This document shows, piece after piece, positions 1 to 6,646 of a DNA stretch of 6,669 nucleotides; position 1 is the stretch's first letter; every line of letters begins with the position of its first letter. The notes under the pieces were generated by a model, which was not told the origin of the DNA, ran no database searches, and was given only the letters and a program-made list of their open reading frames with translations. Source of the stretch: Bacillota bacterium (lineage in GTDB: Bacteria > Bacillota > Desulfotomaculia > Desulfotomaculales > JAJYZD01); assembly GCA_021800315.1 (NCBI GenBank), contig JAJYZD010000211.1:1-6669 (forward strand), read 5' to 3'. Position numbers and translations under genes: made by a program.

Positions 1-180
1 GGAAAAGGGCCGGCGCAGCAAAGGATCGGCGGTCCGCCCCGCCCGCACATGGACGAACTGCCCCGGTCGGGCCAGTTGCGCGAGGCGGGGGGCCTCCAGG
101 GTGAACAGCCAGAGCCCGCCGGCCAGCATCTCTTTCCCGACGGGTAAGGCGGGATAATGGTCAGTGATGGTTACCACCAC
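1..180 (-). CDS. pyrK: Dihydroorotate dehydrogenase electron-transfer subunit PyrK, N-terminal part (runs off the left edge)
   Basis: The first 60 codons are present. PyrK carries FAD and a 2Fe-2S cluster and passes electrons from catalytic PyrD to NAD in the Gram-positive type of dihydroorotate dehydrogenase. The visible part matches the start of the family's ferredoxin-reductase-like FAD domain: a first strand with GLWLFTLEAP, then RPGQFVHVRA, then LLRRPFS, the last being the flavin-contacting motif that aligns with PLLRRPIS of B. subtilis PyrK. The C-terminal NAD-binding and cysteine-rich cluster regions lie outside the window. The start is uncertain. Tandem GTG codons at 180-178 and 177-175 overlap the last codons of carA and give the family's usual N-terminus. 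An ATG at 129-127 would cut off the first strand. The overlap with carA suggests translational coupling. Identity is fairly sure; the exact start is not. Confidence 0.85.
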   Translation of the reverse strand, partial: MVVTITDHYPALPVGKEMLAGGLWLFTLEAPRLAQLARPGQFVHVRAGRTADPLLRRPFS

Positions 181-1246
181 CCACGAGGCTCTTGAAGCGG
201 TCGAAAAGATAGTCCGAATCGTGCGGTCCCGGGGAGGCCTCCGGGTGGTACTGGACGGAGAAAGCCGGAAAGTGACGGTGGGCCAGCCCCTCCACGGTAT
301 TGTCGTTCAGGTTGAGATGGGTCACAAAAACCGGATCCTTCAGGCTGTCGGCCGCCACGGCGAATCCGTGGTTTTGGGAGGTGATGTAAACCCGGCCGTT
401 TTCCAGGTCCTGCACCGGGTGGTTGGCCCCGCGATGGCCGAATTTGAGCTTGTAAGTGGTGCCGTTAAGCGCCAGGCCCATGATCTGGTGGCCAAGGCAG
501 ATCCCGAAGACCGGCAGCCGGCCCAGCAGTTCCCGGGCGGCCACCACGGCGTAGGGTACATCGACCGGGTCGCCCGGGCCGTTGGAAAGAACCACTCCGG
601 CGGGTGACACGGCCAACACCTCCCGGGCGGACGCGCGGGGCGGCATCACCACCACCTCCAAACCGCGCGCGGAAAGGCTCCTGATAATGTTCTCCTTGGC
701 CCCGAAGTCCAGCAGGACCACCCGGGGCCCTTCCCCGGGCACGGTGAAGGGCTCGCGGACCGCCACCTGCGGTACCAGTTCCTGACCCGACAGGGGCGGG
801 CAGTTCCTGGCCCGGCTCACCAGTTCCCCCGGCTCGGCGTCCGACGTCGTGATCACACCCCGCATGGTTCCCTGTTTGCGCAGGCGGCGGGTCAAAAGAC
901 GGGTGTCCACGCCCGCCAGGCCGATGACGCCCTCGTCGGTCAAAAACTCGTCCAGGGTCTTTTCCCGGCGCCAGTTACTGGGAACCGCGCAGGCCTCGTG
1001 CACCACGAAACCGCGCACAAACGACCGCCTGGCTTCGCAATCAGCCGCGTTCACCCCGTAGTTGCCGATCAGGGGATAGGTCATGACCACAATCTGCCCG
1101 GCGTAGGAAGGATCGGTCAACACCTCCTGGTAACCGGTCATCCCGGTGTTGAAAACCACCTCCCCGGTTCTCTCCCCATTGCTGCCGAGAGCCTCCCCGG
1201 AAAGGACGGTCCCGTCTTCCAGGGCCAGGTAACCCCGCTTTGCCAT
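161..1246 (-). CDS. carA: Carbamoyl-phosphate synthase small (glutamine amidotransferase) subunit
   Basis: CarA hydrolyses glutamine and channels ammonia to the large subunit CarB, which makes carbamoyl phosphate for PyrB. The 361-residue protein has the family's usual length. The N-terminal CarA domain opens with YLALEDGTVLSGE and contains NTGMTGYQEVLTDPSYAGQ (residues 33-51) and GVDTR. A class I glutamine amidotransferase domain follows, with LDFGAKENI (179-187), SNGPGDP (221-227), the nucleophile elbow GICLGHQ (Cys250), SQNHGF, and the rest of the triad in QYHPE (His334, Glu336). All catalytic residues are intact. I chose the ATG at 1246 because it gives the usual N-terminus and follows a G6 tract by 7 nt. 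A GTG at 1261 is also well placed: it has GGGAG 7 nt upstream, overlaps the pyrC stop (TAGTG) and adds five residues. No carB follows; pyrK comes directly next. Confidence 0.96.
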   Translation of the reverse strand: MAKRGYLALEDGTVLSGEALGSNGERTGEVVFNTGMTGYQEVLTDPSYAGQIVVMTYPLIGNYGVNAADCEARRSFVRGFVVHEACAVPSNWRREKTLDEFLTDEGVIGLAGVDTRLLTRRLRKQGTMRGVITTSDAEPGELVSRARNCPPLSGQELVPQVAVREPFTVPGEGPRVVLLDFGAKENIIRSLSARGLEVVVMPPRASAREVLAVSPAGVVLSNGPGDPVDVPYAVVAARELLGRLPVFGICLGHQIMGLALNGTTYKLKFGHRGANHPVQDLENGRVYITSQNHGFAVAADSLKDPVFVTHLNLNDNTVEGLAHRHFPAFSVQYHPEASPGPHDSDYLFDRFKSLVGGGNHH

Positions 1247-1260
1247 AGCTGCGCCCCCCA

Positions 1261-2556
1261 CTAATTAGCTCCCGCCGTAAGTTTTCCGTCCCGCATGAGC
1301 ACTCGGCCGCCCTTTACCACCGCCACGGGCCAGCCCGTAAGACGGCGCCCGGAAAACGGCGTGTTGCGCCCCTTGCTCTCGAAAGAAGCCGGATCCACCG
1401 TCCGCTCCAGGCCGGGATCAATCAGGGTCAGGTCGGCCGGCGCCCCCAACGTGATCACTCCGGCCGGCAGGCCCAGAATGCGCGCCGGTTCCCGGGACAA
1501 GAGGGCCACGGCCCGGGCGGCGCTCACGACACCCTTGTGGACCAGTTCGGTAAAGACCAGGGGCACCGCCGTCTCCAAACCGCAGATGCCGAAGGGGGCC
1601 AGGTCGAACTCCACTTCCTTCTCGGCCCGGGTGTGGGGCGCGTGGTCCGTGGCCACGGCGTCGACGGTGCCGTCGGCCAGTCCCGCCAGCACCGCCGCCA
1701 CGTCCCGGGCCCCGCGGAGCGGCGGGTTGACCTTGGTGTCGGTATCGTAGCCCTCGCAGGCCTCTTCCGTCAGGGTGAAGTGATGCGGCGTAGCCTCGGC
1801 CGTCACCGGTACACCCCTTGCTTTGGCCTCACGCACCGCTCGCACCGACCCCGCGGTGCTGATGTGGGCAATGTGCAACCGGCACAGCGTTTCCCCGGCG
1901 AGCAGGATATCCCGCGCCACCATCACTTCTTCGGCCAGGGCCGGCATTCCTTTCAACCCCAGCCGGGTGGCGGTATAGCCTTCGTTCATCGCGCCGCCGG
2001 CCGACAGGGTCGCGTCCTCACAGTGGCTGATCACCATAAGCCCGCACATCCGCGCGTAGCGCATGGCGTTCAACATAAGCCCGGCGGAGACCACACCGTG
2101 ACCGTCGTCCGAAACGGCCAAAACGCCGGCTTCCTTCAGCTCGCCCAGGGGTGCCAATTCCCGCCCTTCCTGGCCCACGGTGATCGCCCCGGCCGGAAGG
2201 ACCTCCGCCCAGCCCGCTTCCATCGCCCGGCGCCGCACAAAGGCGGCCACCGCCCCCGAATCGGTCACCGGCCGGGTGTTGGGCATGGCCTGCACGCAAG
2301 TGAACCCCCCCCTGACCGCGGCCCGCGCCCCGGTAAAAATGGTCTCCTTCGCCTCATAGCCGGGCTCCCGCAGGTGGGTATGCAGGTCGATGAGGCCCGG
2401 GGCCACCAGGAGCCCCTCCGCGGCCAAGACCTCCGCATCCTCTCCGTCCAGGTTGCCCAGGGCCGCGACCAGTCCGTCCTCAATCAGAACATCCTGACGG
2501 ATCAAGCGTAATCCTACTGTATCCACCACCTGGCCGCCCTTAATCAAGAGTTTCAT
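1261..2556 (-). CDS. pyrC: Dihydroorotase, class I (binuclear zinc amidohydrolase)
   Basis: The enzyme cyclises N-carbamoyl-aspartate to dihydroorotate, the third step of pyrimidine synthesis, in the cytoplasm. The 431-residue protein fits the class I (Bacillus-type) family. The zinc and catalytic residues of the TIM-barrel amidohydrolases are all present: His59 and His61 in [10 protein letters not shown], Asp151 in SDDGHG (bridging position), His178 in SHCEDA, His231 in AHIST, and Asp304 in ATDHAPH. Substrate-binding [10 protein letters not shown] lies at 91-100. It therefore looks fully active, unlike the inactive PyrC-like paralogues of some bacteria. The ATG at 2556 is preferred because the protein then begins with the family's [12 protein letters not shown] strand. 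The frame is open to an ATG at 2577, but this lies at the Shine-Dalgarno-like GGGAGGGGGG. The gene overlaps the end of pyrB by 17 nt. Confidence 0.97.
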   Translation of the reverse strand: MKLLIKGGQVVDTVGLRLIRQDVLIEDGLVAALGNLDGEDAEVLAAEGLLVAPGLIDLHTHLREPGYEAKETIFTGARAAVRGGFTCVQAMPNTRPVTDSGAVAAFVRRRAMEAGWAEVLPAGAITVGQEGRELAPLGELKEAGVLAVSDDGHGVVSAGLMLNAMRYARMCGLMVISHCEDATLSAGGAMNEGYTATRLGLKGMPALAEEVMVARDILLAGETLCRLHIAHISTAGSVRAVREAKARGVPVTAEATPHHFTLTEEACEGYDTDTKVNPPLRGARDVAAVLAGLADGTVDAVATDHAPHTRAEKEVEFDLAPFGICGLETAVPLVFTELVHKGVVSAARAVALLSREPARILGLPAGVITLGAPADLTLIDPGLERTVDPASFESKGRNTPFSGRRLTGWPVAVVKGGRVLMRDGKLTAGAN

Positions 2557-3472
2557 GCCTGGACCCCCCTCCCGCAATGAGGTAGAGGACGGCCATCCGC
2601 ACGGCGACGCCGTTCTCCACCTGCTCCACGATCACCGACCGGGGCCCGTCGGCCACCTCCGGCGTAATCTCTACGCCCCGGTTCATCGGACCGGGATGCA
2701 TGACCAGGGCATCCGGCCGCGCCAAGCCAAGACGGTCCCGGTTCAGGCCGAACAGGACCGCGTACTCGTTCAATGAGGGCAGGAGCCCGCTTTTTTGTCT
2801 CTCTGTCTGCAGTCGCAGCATCATCACCACGTCGGCGTCTTGCAGGGCTTCCTCCAGGGAGGCCACCACCGCTCCCGTTTTCTCCACCGCCTCCGGCATC
2901 AGGGTAGCCGGCCCGGCCAGGAACACCCGGGCCCCCAGCCGGGAAAAGCCCCAGATACCGGAGCGGGCCACCCGGCTATGGGCGATATCGCCCACGATGG
3001 CCACCTTGAGCCCTTCGATCCGCCCTTTTTTCTCCCGCACGGTGAAGAGGTCCAGAAGGGCCTGGGTGGGATGCTCGTGGGCCCCGTCCCCGGCGTTGAC
3101 CACGTGGGCCCCAACTTCCCGGGCCAGCAGGGCGGCCGCCCCGGCCAGGGGATGGCGCAGGACGATTATGTCGGGCTGCATGGCCGCCAACGTGCGGGCG
3201 GTATCCTTGAGGCTTTCTCCCTTGGCCACGCTGCTGGCGGCGGAAGCTATGCCGATGGTGTCGCAACTCAGATACTTGGCGGCCAGTTCGAACGACACCC
3301 TGGTGCGGGTGCTGGCCTCGTAAAACAGGGTGACCACCGTACGGCCGCGCAACGCCGGTACCTTCTTGATGCTGCGGTGCATGATTTCCCGCATGGGTCC
3401 GGCCGTGTCCAAGATCTTTTCGATCGTTTCCCGGGACATGTACTCCAGTCCCAGCAAGTCTTTGCCCAGCAT
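2540..3472 (-). CDS. pyrB: Aspartate carbamoyltransferase catalytic subunit
   Basis: PyrB joins carbamoyl phosphate and L-aspartate to N-carbamoyl-aspartate, the committed step of the pathway. The 310-residue protein has the length of the unregulated Bacillus-type trimer. Carbamoyl-phosphate-binding residues are in [13 protein letters not shown] (STRTR at 54-58), and the mobile loop from the neighbouring subunit is SVAKGES (81-87, Lys84). HPTQALLD (134-141), [12 protein letters not shown] and HPGPMNRG (259-266) complete both the carbamoyl-phosphate and aspartate domains. No pyrI regulatory gene is next to it, which fits a Gram-positive-type enzyme. The ATG at 3472 is preceded by GGGGAGGG about 6 nt upstream. 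It lies 18 nt after the pyrR stop, and that gap is too short for a second PyrR attenuator. Confidence 0.97.
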   Translation of the reverse strand: MLGKDLLGLEYMSRETIEKILDTAGPMREIMHRSIKKVPALRGRTVVTLFYEASTRTRVSFELAAKYLSCDTIGIASAASSVAKGESLKDTARTLAAMQPDIIVLRHPLAGAAALLAREVGAHVVNAGDGAHEHPTQALLDLFTVREKKGRIEGLKVAIVGDIAHSRVARSGIWGFSRLGARVFLAGPATLMPEAVEKTGAVVASLEEALQDADVVMMLRLQTERQKSGLLPSLNEYAVLFGLNRDRLGLARPDALVMHPGPMNRGVEITPEVADGPRSVIVEQVENGVAVRMAVLYLIAGGGSRHETLD

Positions 3473-3490
3473 TTGATCCCTCCCCGCCGG

Positions 3491-4157
<667 letters not shown>

Positions 4158-4174
4158 CTTTGTACCTGTGCAGT

Positions 4175-4204
4175 ATTCTACCAGACCATTACCCCGGCCG
4201 TCAA
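4175..4204 (-). promoter_or_regulatory. Promoter of the pyr operon (housekeeping sigma type)
   Basis: On the minus strand, TTGACG (4204-4199), an 18-nt spacer and TAGAAT (4180-4175) form a promoter with one mismatch in each element, and TGG just before the -10 box resembles an extended -10. The start site would be near 4168. That gives a leader of about 125 nt that contains the whole PyrR attenuator before pyrR. Confidence 0.8.
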
Positions 4205-4232
4205 CGCAATCCGGCCGGCGCCAGAATTTTAT

Positions 4233-4297
4233 TTTATTAAGAAAACCATTGACACTACCTTGCTATCGATTTATAATTTGTATTATATCTTAATAAA
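4233..4297. repeat. 9-bp inverted repeat flanking the lrp-like promoter; possible autoregulatory operator
   Basis: TTTATTAAG (4233-4241) and its exact reverse complement CTTAATAAA (4289-4297) lie 56 bp apart centre to centre. They bracket the -35, -10 and predicted start of the promoter of the Lrp/AsnC-family gene. Lrp-type octamers commonly wrap operator DNA around several spaced sites and repress their own genes, so a regulatory role is plausible. The arms are very AT-rich, so chance remains possible. Confidence 0.4.
4249..4277 (+). promoter_or_regulatory. Perfect-consensus promoter of the lrp-lysE unit
   Basis: TTGACA (4249-4254), a 17-nt spacer and TATAAT (4272-4277) match the housekeeping consensus at every position. 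AT-rich DNA just upstream (about 4226-4246) could act as an UP element. Transcription would start near 4284, giving a leader of about 27 nt. The promoter is back to back with the pyr promoter, the two -35 boxes lying about 45 bp apart. Confidence 0.88.
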
Positions 4298-4311
4298 GAA
4301 AGTGAAATACC

Positions 4312-4773
4312 ATGGACACCATTGATACCAAGGTATTGGACCGTCTGATGAAAAACGGCCGGACCACCTGGGCGGAACTGGGCACCCTCCTGGACCTCTC
4401 CCCCCCGGCCGCCGCGGAGCGCGTCCGTAAATTGGAAGAGCGCGGCGTCATCAAGGGCTACACCGCCCTGGTGGACGCCCCGGCGGTCGGCTGCCCCCTG
4501 ACCGCCTTCATCGGGGTGGTCCTGGACCGGCCCCGCGACCGGGAGCCTTTCCTGGAAAAGGTGGCCGAACTTTCAGCCGTGCAGGAATGCCACCACGTGG
4601 CCGGCGACGAAGACTATCTTCTGAAGGTCAGGGCCTCCGGCCTGCCGGAGTTGGAGCGACTGGTCAGCGCTGAGCTCAAGGGACTGCCGGGCGTGGTCAA
4701 GACCCGCACGACCATCGTCATGTCCACGGTCAAGGAGACCATCCGCCTTCCCCTGCCCCGCGGCAAGGAGTAA
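4312..4773 (+). CDS. Lrp/AsnC-family transcriptional regulator
   Basis: This 153-residue protein has the standard Lrp/AsnC layout. An N-terminal winged helix-turn-helix starts at IDTKVLDRLMKNGRTTWAEL, with the recognition-helix region SPPAAAERVRKLEERGVI (30-47). A linker strand, KGYTALVDAPAVG, leads to a C-terminal RAM/AsnC ligand-binding domain (about 65-145) with the typical VQECHHVAGDEDYLLKV and a closing strand TRTTIVMSTVKET. Such proteins usually bind amino acids and form dimers to octamers on DNA. The start is the ATG at 4312; only a weak AAGAAAG lies upstream. The neighbouring exporter, 5 nt downstream, suggests that it senses the exported amino acid. The ligand cannot be read from the sequence. 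Control of the divergent pyr operon is possible but unsupported, since that operon has its own PyrR system. Confidence 0.95.
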   Translation: MDTIDTKVLDRLMKNGRTTWAELGTLLDLSPPAAAERVRKLEERGVIKGYTALVDAPAVGCPLTAFIGVVLDRPRDREPFLEKVAELSAVQECHHVAGDEDYLLKVRASGLPELERLVSAELKGLPGVVKTRTTIVMSTVKETIRLPLPRGKE

Positions 4774-4778
4774 TCCCG

Positions 4779-5402
4779 GTGCTGTTTTGGGAGGGACTGA
4801 CCCTCGGCTTCCTGGTGGCCGCCCCCATAGGACCCATAGGGCTTCTCTGCCTGTCCCGCACCCTGGCCGGAGGATGGTCCTACGGTTTCCTCTCCGGCCT
4901 GGGGGCGGCCACGGCCGACGCCTTTTACGCCGGGTTGGCCGGAGCGGGCGTCGCCCTCCTCTCCCGCTTCCTCATCGGCGCCGTCTATTTCAGCCTGGCC
5001 GGCGGTCTCTGGCTGGGCTGGCTGGGCCTGTCCACCCTGCGGACCCGGCCCGTCCTCCGCGCGAAGGCGACCGATCCTCCCGGGGACCCGCCCCCCACCC
5101 GGGTGCCGGTCAACCTGGCCGCCGCCTATTCCTCCACCCTGGCCCTGACCATGACCAACCCCCTGACGATCCTGTTCTTCACCGCCGCCTATTCCGGACT
5201 CGCAGCGGTCCGCGGATCCCAGCCCCTGCTCCTGGCCGCCGGCGCCTTTGCCGGCTCGGCGCTGTGGTGGCTGGCGCTCACCCTGGCCGCGACCGCCTTG
5301 CGCACCCGGCTTCCGGTCCTGGCCTTACGCCGGTTGAACCAGGCCTCCGGCCTGGTCATCCTCGTCTTTGCCCTCGTCATCCTGTTCCGGGCGGTCGGCT
5401 AA
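4779..5402 (+). CDS. LysE/RhtB-family amino acid exporter
   Basis: This 207-residue membrane protein has the hydrophobic pattern and length of LysE-superfamily exporters, which expel amino acids using the proton gradient. About six membrane segments can be drawn: near residues 5-27, 36-61, 66-87, 112-143 (broken by NPLT), 146-174 and 186-205. The first holds the family's conserved AAPIGPIGLLCLSRTL (14-29), and TMTNPLTILFF (124-134) matches the second conserved region. A proline-rich hydrophilic loop (about 88-111) links the two halves. Translation starts at the GTG at 4779, with AAGGAG inside the last codons of the upstream regulator gene at 8 nt, so the two genes are almost certainly co-transcribed and coupled. 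The substrate is unknown; lysine is not implied by the family name. Confidence 0.92.
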   Translation: MLFWEGLTLGFLVAAPIGPIGLLCLSRTLAGGWSYGFLSGLGAATADAFYAGLAGAGVALLSRFLIGAVYFSLAGGLWLGWLGLSTLRTRPVLRAKATDPPGDPPPTRVPVNLAAAYSSTLALTMTNPLTILFFTAAYSGLAAVRGSQPLLLAAGAFAGSALWWLALTLAATALRTRLPVLALRRLNQASGLVILVFALVILFRAVG

Positions 5403-5668
5403 ACCCGGCTGACCCCCAGGAAAATGAGGGCCACTCCGGTCATGACGATGAAGATGCCCTGGGTCGAGATCTTGCCGGCTAGGCCGATCAGCCCCAGGGT
5501 GGTCACCGTCAGCATCACGCTCGGTCCCACCATGGCCAGCACGGCGTTGATCCGGAAAGCGTCTTCCACCCGGTTGAAGTGGAGCATCAGCAAAGCCGCG
5601 CTGAACTCGATGGCCGACGACAACATCCTGAGACCCGCCATCCCCATGACGATCCTGTCCCGCACCAC
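5399..5668 (-). CDS. Small YqhV-like membrane protein (DUF2619)
   Basis: This is an 89-residue, very hydrophobic protein of unknown function. The pattern MAGLRMLSSAIEFSAALLML (10-29), then a polar stretch, then INAVLAMVGPSVML (40-53) and a last segment IFIVMTGVALIFLGVSR, resembles Bacillus YqhV (MAGLRVLSSMIELTAA, ILAIVGP, IFTGVVLILAGV). Three membrane segments are likely. In Bacillus, yqhV lies next to the spoIIIA sporulation operon; that context is not seen here. The GTG at 5668 is used, followed at once by a second GTG. The site upstream is a run of eight G followed by AAATT, serving as a Shine-Dalgarno. Its stop overlaps the exporter's stop by 4 nt, tail to tail. I see no convincing promoter. 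Confidence 0.85.
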   Translation of the reverse strand: MVRDRIVMGMAGLRMLSSAIEFSAALLMLHFNRVEDAFRINAVLAMVGPSVMLTVTTLGLIGLAGKISTQGIFIVMTGVALIFLGVSRV

Positions 5669-5696
5669 AATTTCCCCCCCCGTCGCATGCTACTAA

Positions 5697-5712
5697 TTTC
5701 CTATGCAGGAAA
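5697..5712. repeat. Perfect 6-bp inverted repeat upstream of yqhV
   Basis: TTTCCT and AGGAAA flank a 4-nt loop, ATGC, giving a perfect 16-nt hairpin or palindromic site. It ends about 29 nt upstream of the yqhV start codon, where a promoter, operator or leader hairpin would be expected. No factor is known to me for it. Confidence 0.5.
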
Positions 5713-5764
5713 CAGACGGGAGATACGCTTCGGACCCGAAACCGACGCAAAACAACAGCTGACG

Positions 5765-5782
5765 AAACCGGGCAAACCGGGT
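5765..5782. repeat. Short tandem repeat, two 9-nt units
   Basis: AAACCGGGC is followed directly by AAACCGGGT, two units that differ only in the last base. It lies in the gene-free stretch. No function is suggested, and chance in GC-rich DNA is possible. Confidence 0.5.
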
Positions 5783-5942
5783 TGGGGTAAAACTCCAGCC
5801 CAGCGCCCCCCCTGGGGCCGGCCGTTCAACCAGAGCAGCGATCATAATACTACCGACCACCGGCAGCGGCTGGAGCAAGGACTTCCCGGAAGGTTATCGC
5901 CCCGGCATTGTTGGACCAGTCCATGTACCGCCGAGCCCCACC

Positions 5943-5984
5943 TTGACTTCCCATGTGACATCATATATAATGTCACATGGGAAG
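5943..5984 (+). promoter_or_regulatory. hicAB promoter covered by a perfect 15-bp inverted repeat (probable HicB operator)
   Basis: TTGACT (5943-5948), a 17-nt spacer and TATAAT (5966-5971) make a near-perfect housekeeping promoter. CTTCCCATGTGACAT (5947-5961) is repeated as its exact reverse complement (5970-5984) around an 8-nt AT spacer, so the repeat covers the -35 end, spacer, -10 and the likely start near 5978. Each arm also contains its own 9-nt palindrome (ATGTGACAT and ATGTCACAT). A dimer-of-dimers of the ribbon-helix-helix HicB bound here would block RNA polymerase. Operator function is inferred from position and symmetry. Confidence 0.88.
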
Positions 5985-5996
5985 AGATGTGCATCC

Positions 5997-6287
5997 ATGA
6001 CCAGTAAGGATAAAACAATCAAAAGGCTTAAGCACGCAAAATCCGCAAACTTTCAGGACATCCACGCTTTATTATTGACTCTCGGTTTCAAATGGCGCTG
6101 CAGTGGGAGTCATTATACTTATACTAAGGCACACCATGTAATCGTAATTGTAAAAAGAAGCGGCAAGCCGGTCAAACGTGTATATTTAGAAATGTTAAAT
6201 GATTTATTGCGCCGATTAGAGGAGGAGGCAGAGGCGGCGAAAGCCGAGGCTGCCAATAAAGACAAGGAGCGGGAGGATAAACAATGA
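5997..6287 (+). CDS. hicA: HicA-family mRNA interferase toxin
   Basis: HicA toxins are small double-stranded-RNA-binding-fold ribonucleases that cleave mRNA and tmRNA in a translation-independent way; HicB neutralises them. This 96-residue protein has the family core at about 19-70: a helix (FQDIHALLLTLGF), then CSGSHYTYTK with the expected catalytic His39, the strands HHVIVIVKRSGKPVKRVYL, and a final helix. The last 25 or so residues are highly charged and helix-prone (Glu, Lys, Ala), longer than in minimal HicA proteins of 60-80 residues. The ATG at 5997 is chosen because in-frame ATG codons further up fall inside the promoter; GGAAGAG lies about 10 nt before it. hicA overlaps hicB by 4 nt (ATGA). 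Base composition is clearly AT-richer than the pyr region, which suggests transfer. Confidence 0.87.
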   Translation: MTSKDKTIKRLKHAKSANFQDIHALLLTLGFKWRCSGSHYTYTKAHHVIVIVKRSGKPVKRVYLEMLNDLLRRLEEEAEAAKAEAANKDKEREDKQ

Positions 6288-6646
6288 AAACCCTCGAATT
6301 CTATTTGAACCACAATTATCCTTTTACCGTAAGGCCCGATACGGATGACGGCGGATTTATCGTCGAGTTTCCCGATCTCCGCTATTGCGTGGGTACGGGA
6401 GATACCATCGAAGAGGCGATTAGGGACGCTATGTTCGCTAAAAGCGAGTGGCTCAAGGCATCTTTCGAAGATGGCATCCCTATTCCTGCCCCCGGCGGTA
6501 ACGAGGAGTACAACGGTCGTATTTCATTGAGGATTCCCAAAAGCCTGCACAGAAGTGTTGTTGAAGCCGCCAGAAAGGAAGGGGTTAGTGCAAATCAATA
6601 TCTGTCCCATCTAATCAGCTTCGGCCTGGGAAGAAAGATGGTTTAA
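6284..6646 (+). CDS. hicB: HicB-family antitoxin with C-terminal ribbon-helix-helix domain
   Basis: HicB binds and inhibits HicA and usually represses the hicAB promoter. The 120-residue protein has two parts. Residues 10-65 form the partial RNase H-like HicB fold, with YPFTVRPDTDDGGFIVEFPDLRYCVGTGDTIEEA... showing the typical pattern (written here in part: GGFIVEFPDL, then GDTIEEAIRDA). Residues 78-117 form a ribbon-helix-helix (Arc/HicB type) DNA-binding domain: GRISLRIPKSLHR, then EAARKEGVSANQYLSHLI. The ATG at 6284 overlaps the hicA stop by 4 nt and has GGGAGG 7 nt upstream, stronger than the site before hicA, which fits the need for antitoxin excess. The stop at 6644-6646 leaves 23 nt to the window edge, with no terminator visible. 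Confidence 0.93.
   Translation: MKTLEFYLNHNYPFTVRPDTDDGGFIVEFPDLRYCVGTGDTIEEAIRDAMFAKSEWLKASFEDGIPIPAPGGNEEYNGRISLRIPKSLHRSVVEAARKEGVSANQYLSHLISFGLGRKMV

Larger units (their letters stand above)
5669..5942. other. Intergenic stretch without a supported gene
   Basis: This gap separates yqhV, read leftwards, from the hicAB promoter, read rightwards. Open frames cross it on both strands, but none has a start with a good ribosome binding site or a recognisable protein. It contains the G8 ribosome binding site of yqhV, a 16-nt hairpin at 5697-5712 and a short direct repeat at 5765-5782. It is a junction between GC-rich chromosome and the AT-richer toxin-antitoxin module. Confidence 0.6.

Noticed and set aside
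3473..3490. Second PyrR attenuator between pyrR and pyrB
   Set aside because: The gap is only 18 nt and holds just the pyrB ribosome binding site.
5835..5860. TATTAT-like -10 box on the minus strand as a yqhV promoter
   Set aside because: No acceptable -35 box at 16-18 nt, and it is about 180 nt from the gene; sporulation-sigma-like patterns nearer the gene were also too poor to call.
5693..5878. Minus-strand 61-codon frame upstream of yqhV
   Set aside because: No convincing ribosome binding site, no recognisable protein pattern; a chance frame in GC-rich DNA is more likely.
5943..5996. Longer hicA from in-frame upstream starts (for example the ATG at 5970)
   Set aside because: These lie within the -35/-10 region of the hicAB promoter and so upstream of the likely transcript start.
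5579..6007. Plus-strand 142-codon frame running through yqhV upstream DNA into the hicAB promoter
   Set aside because: It is antisense to yqhV at its start, has no ribosome binding site or known domain, and its end crosses the operator.
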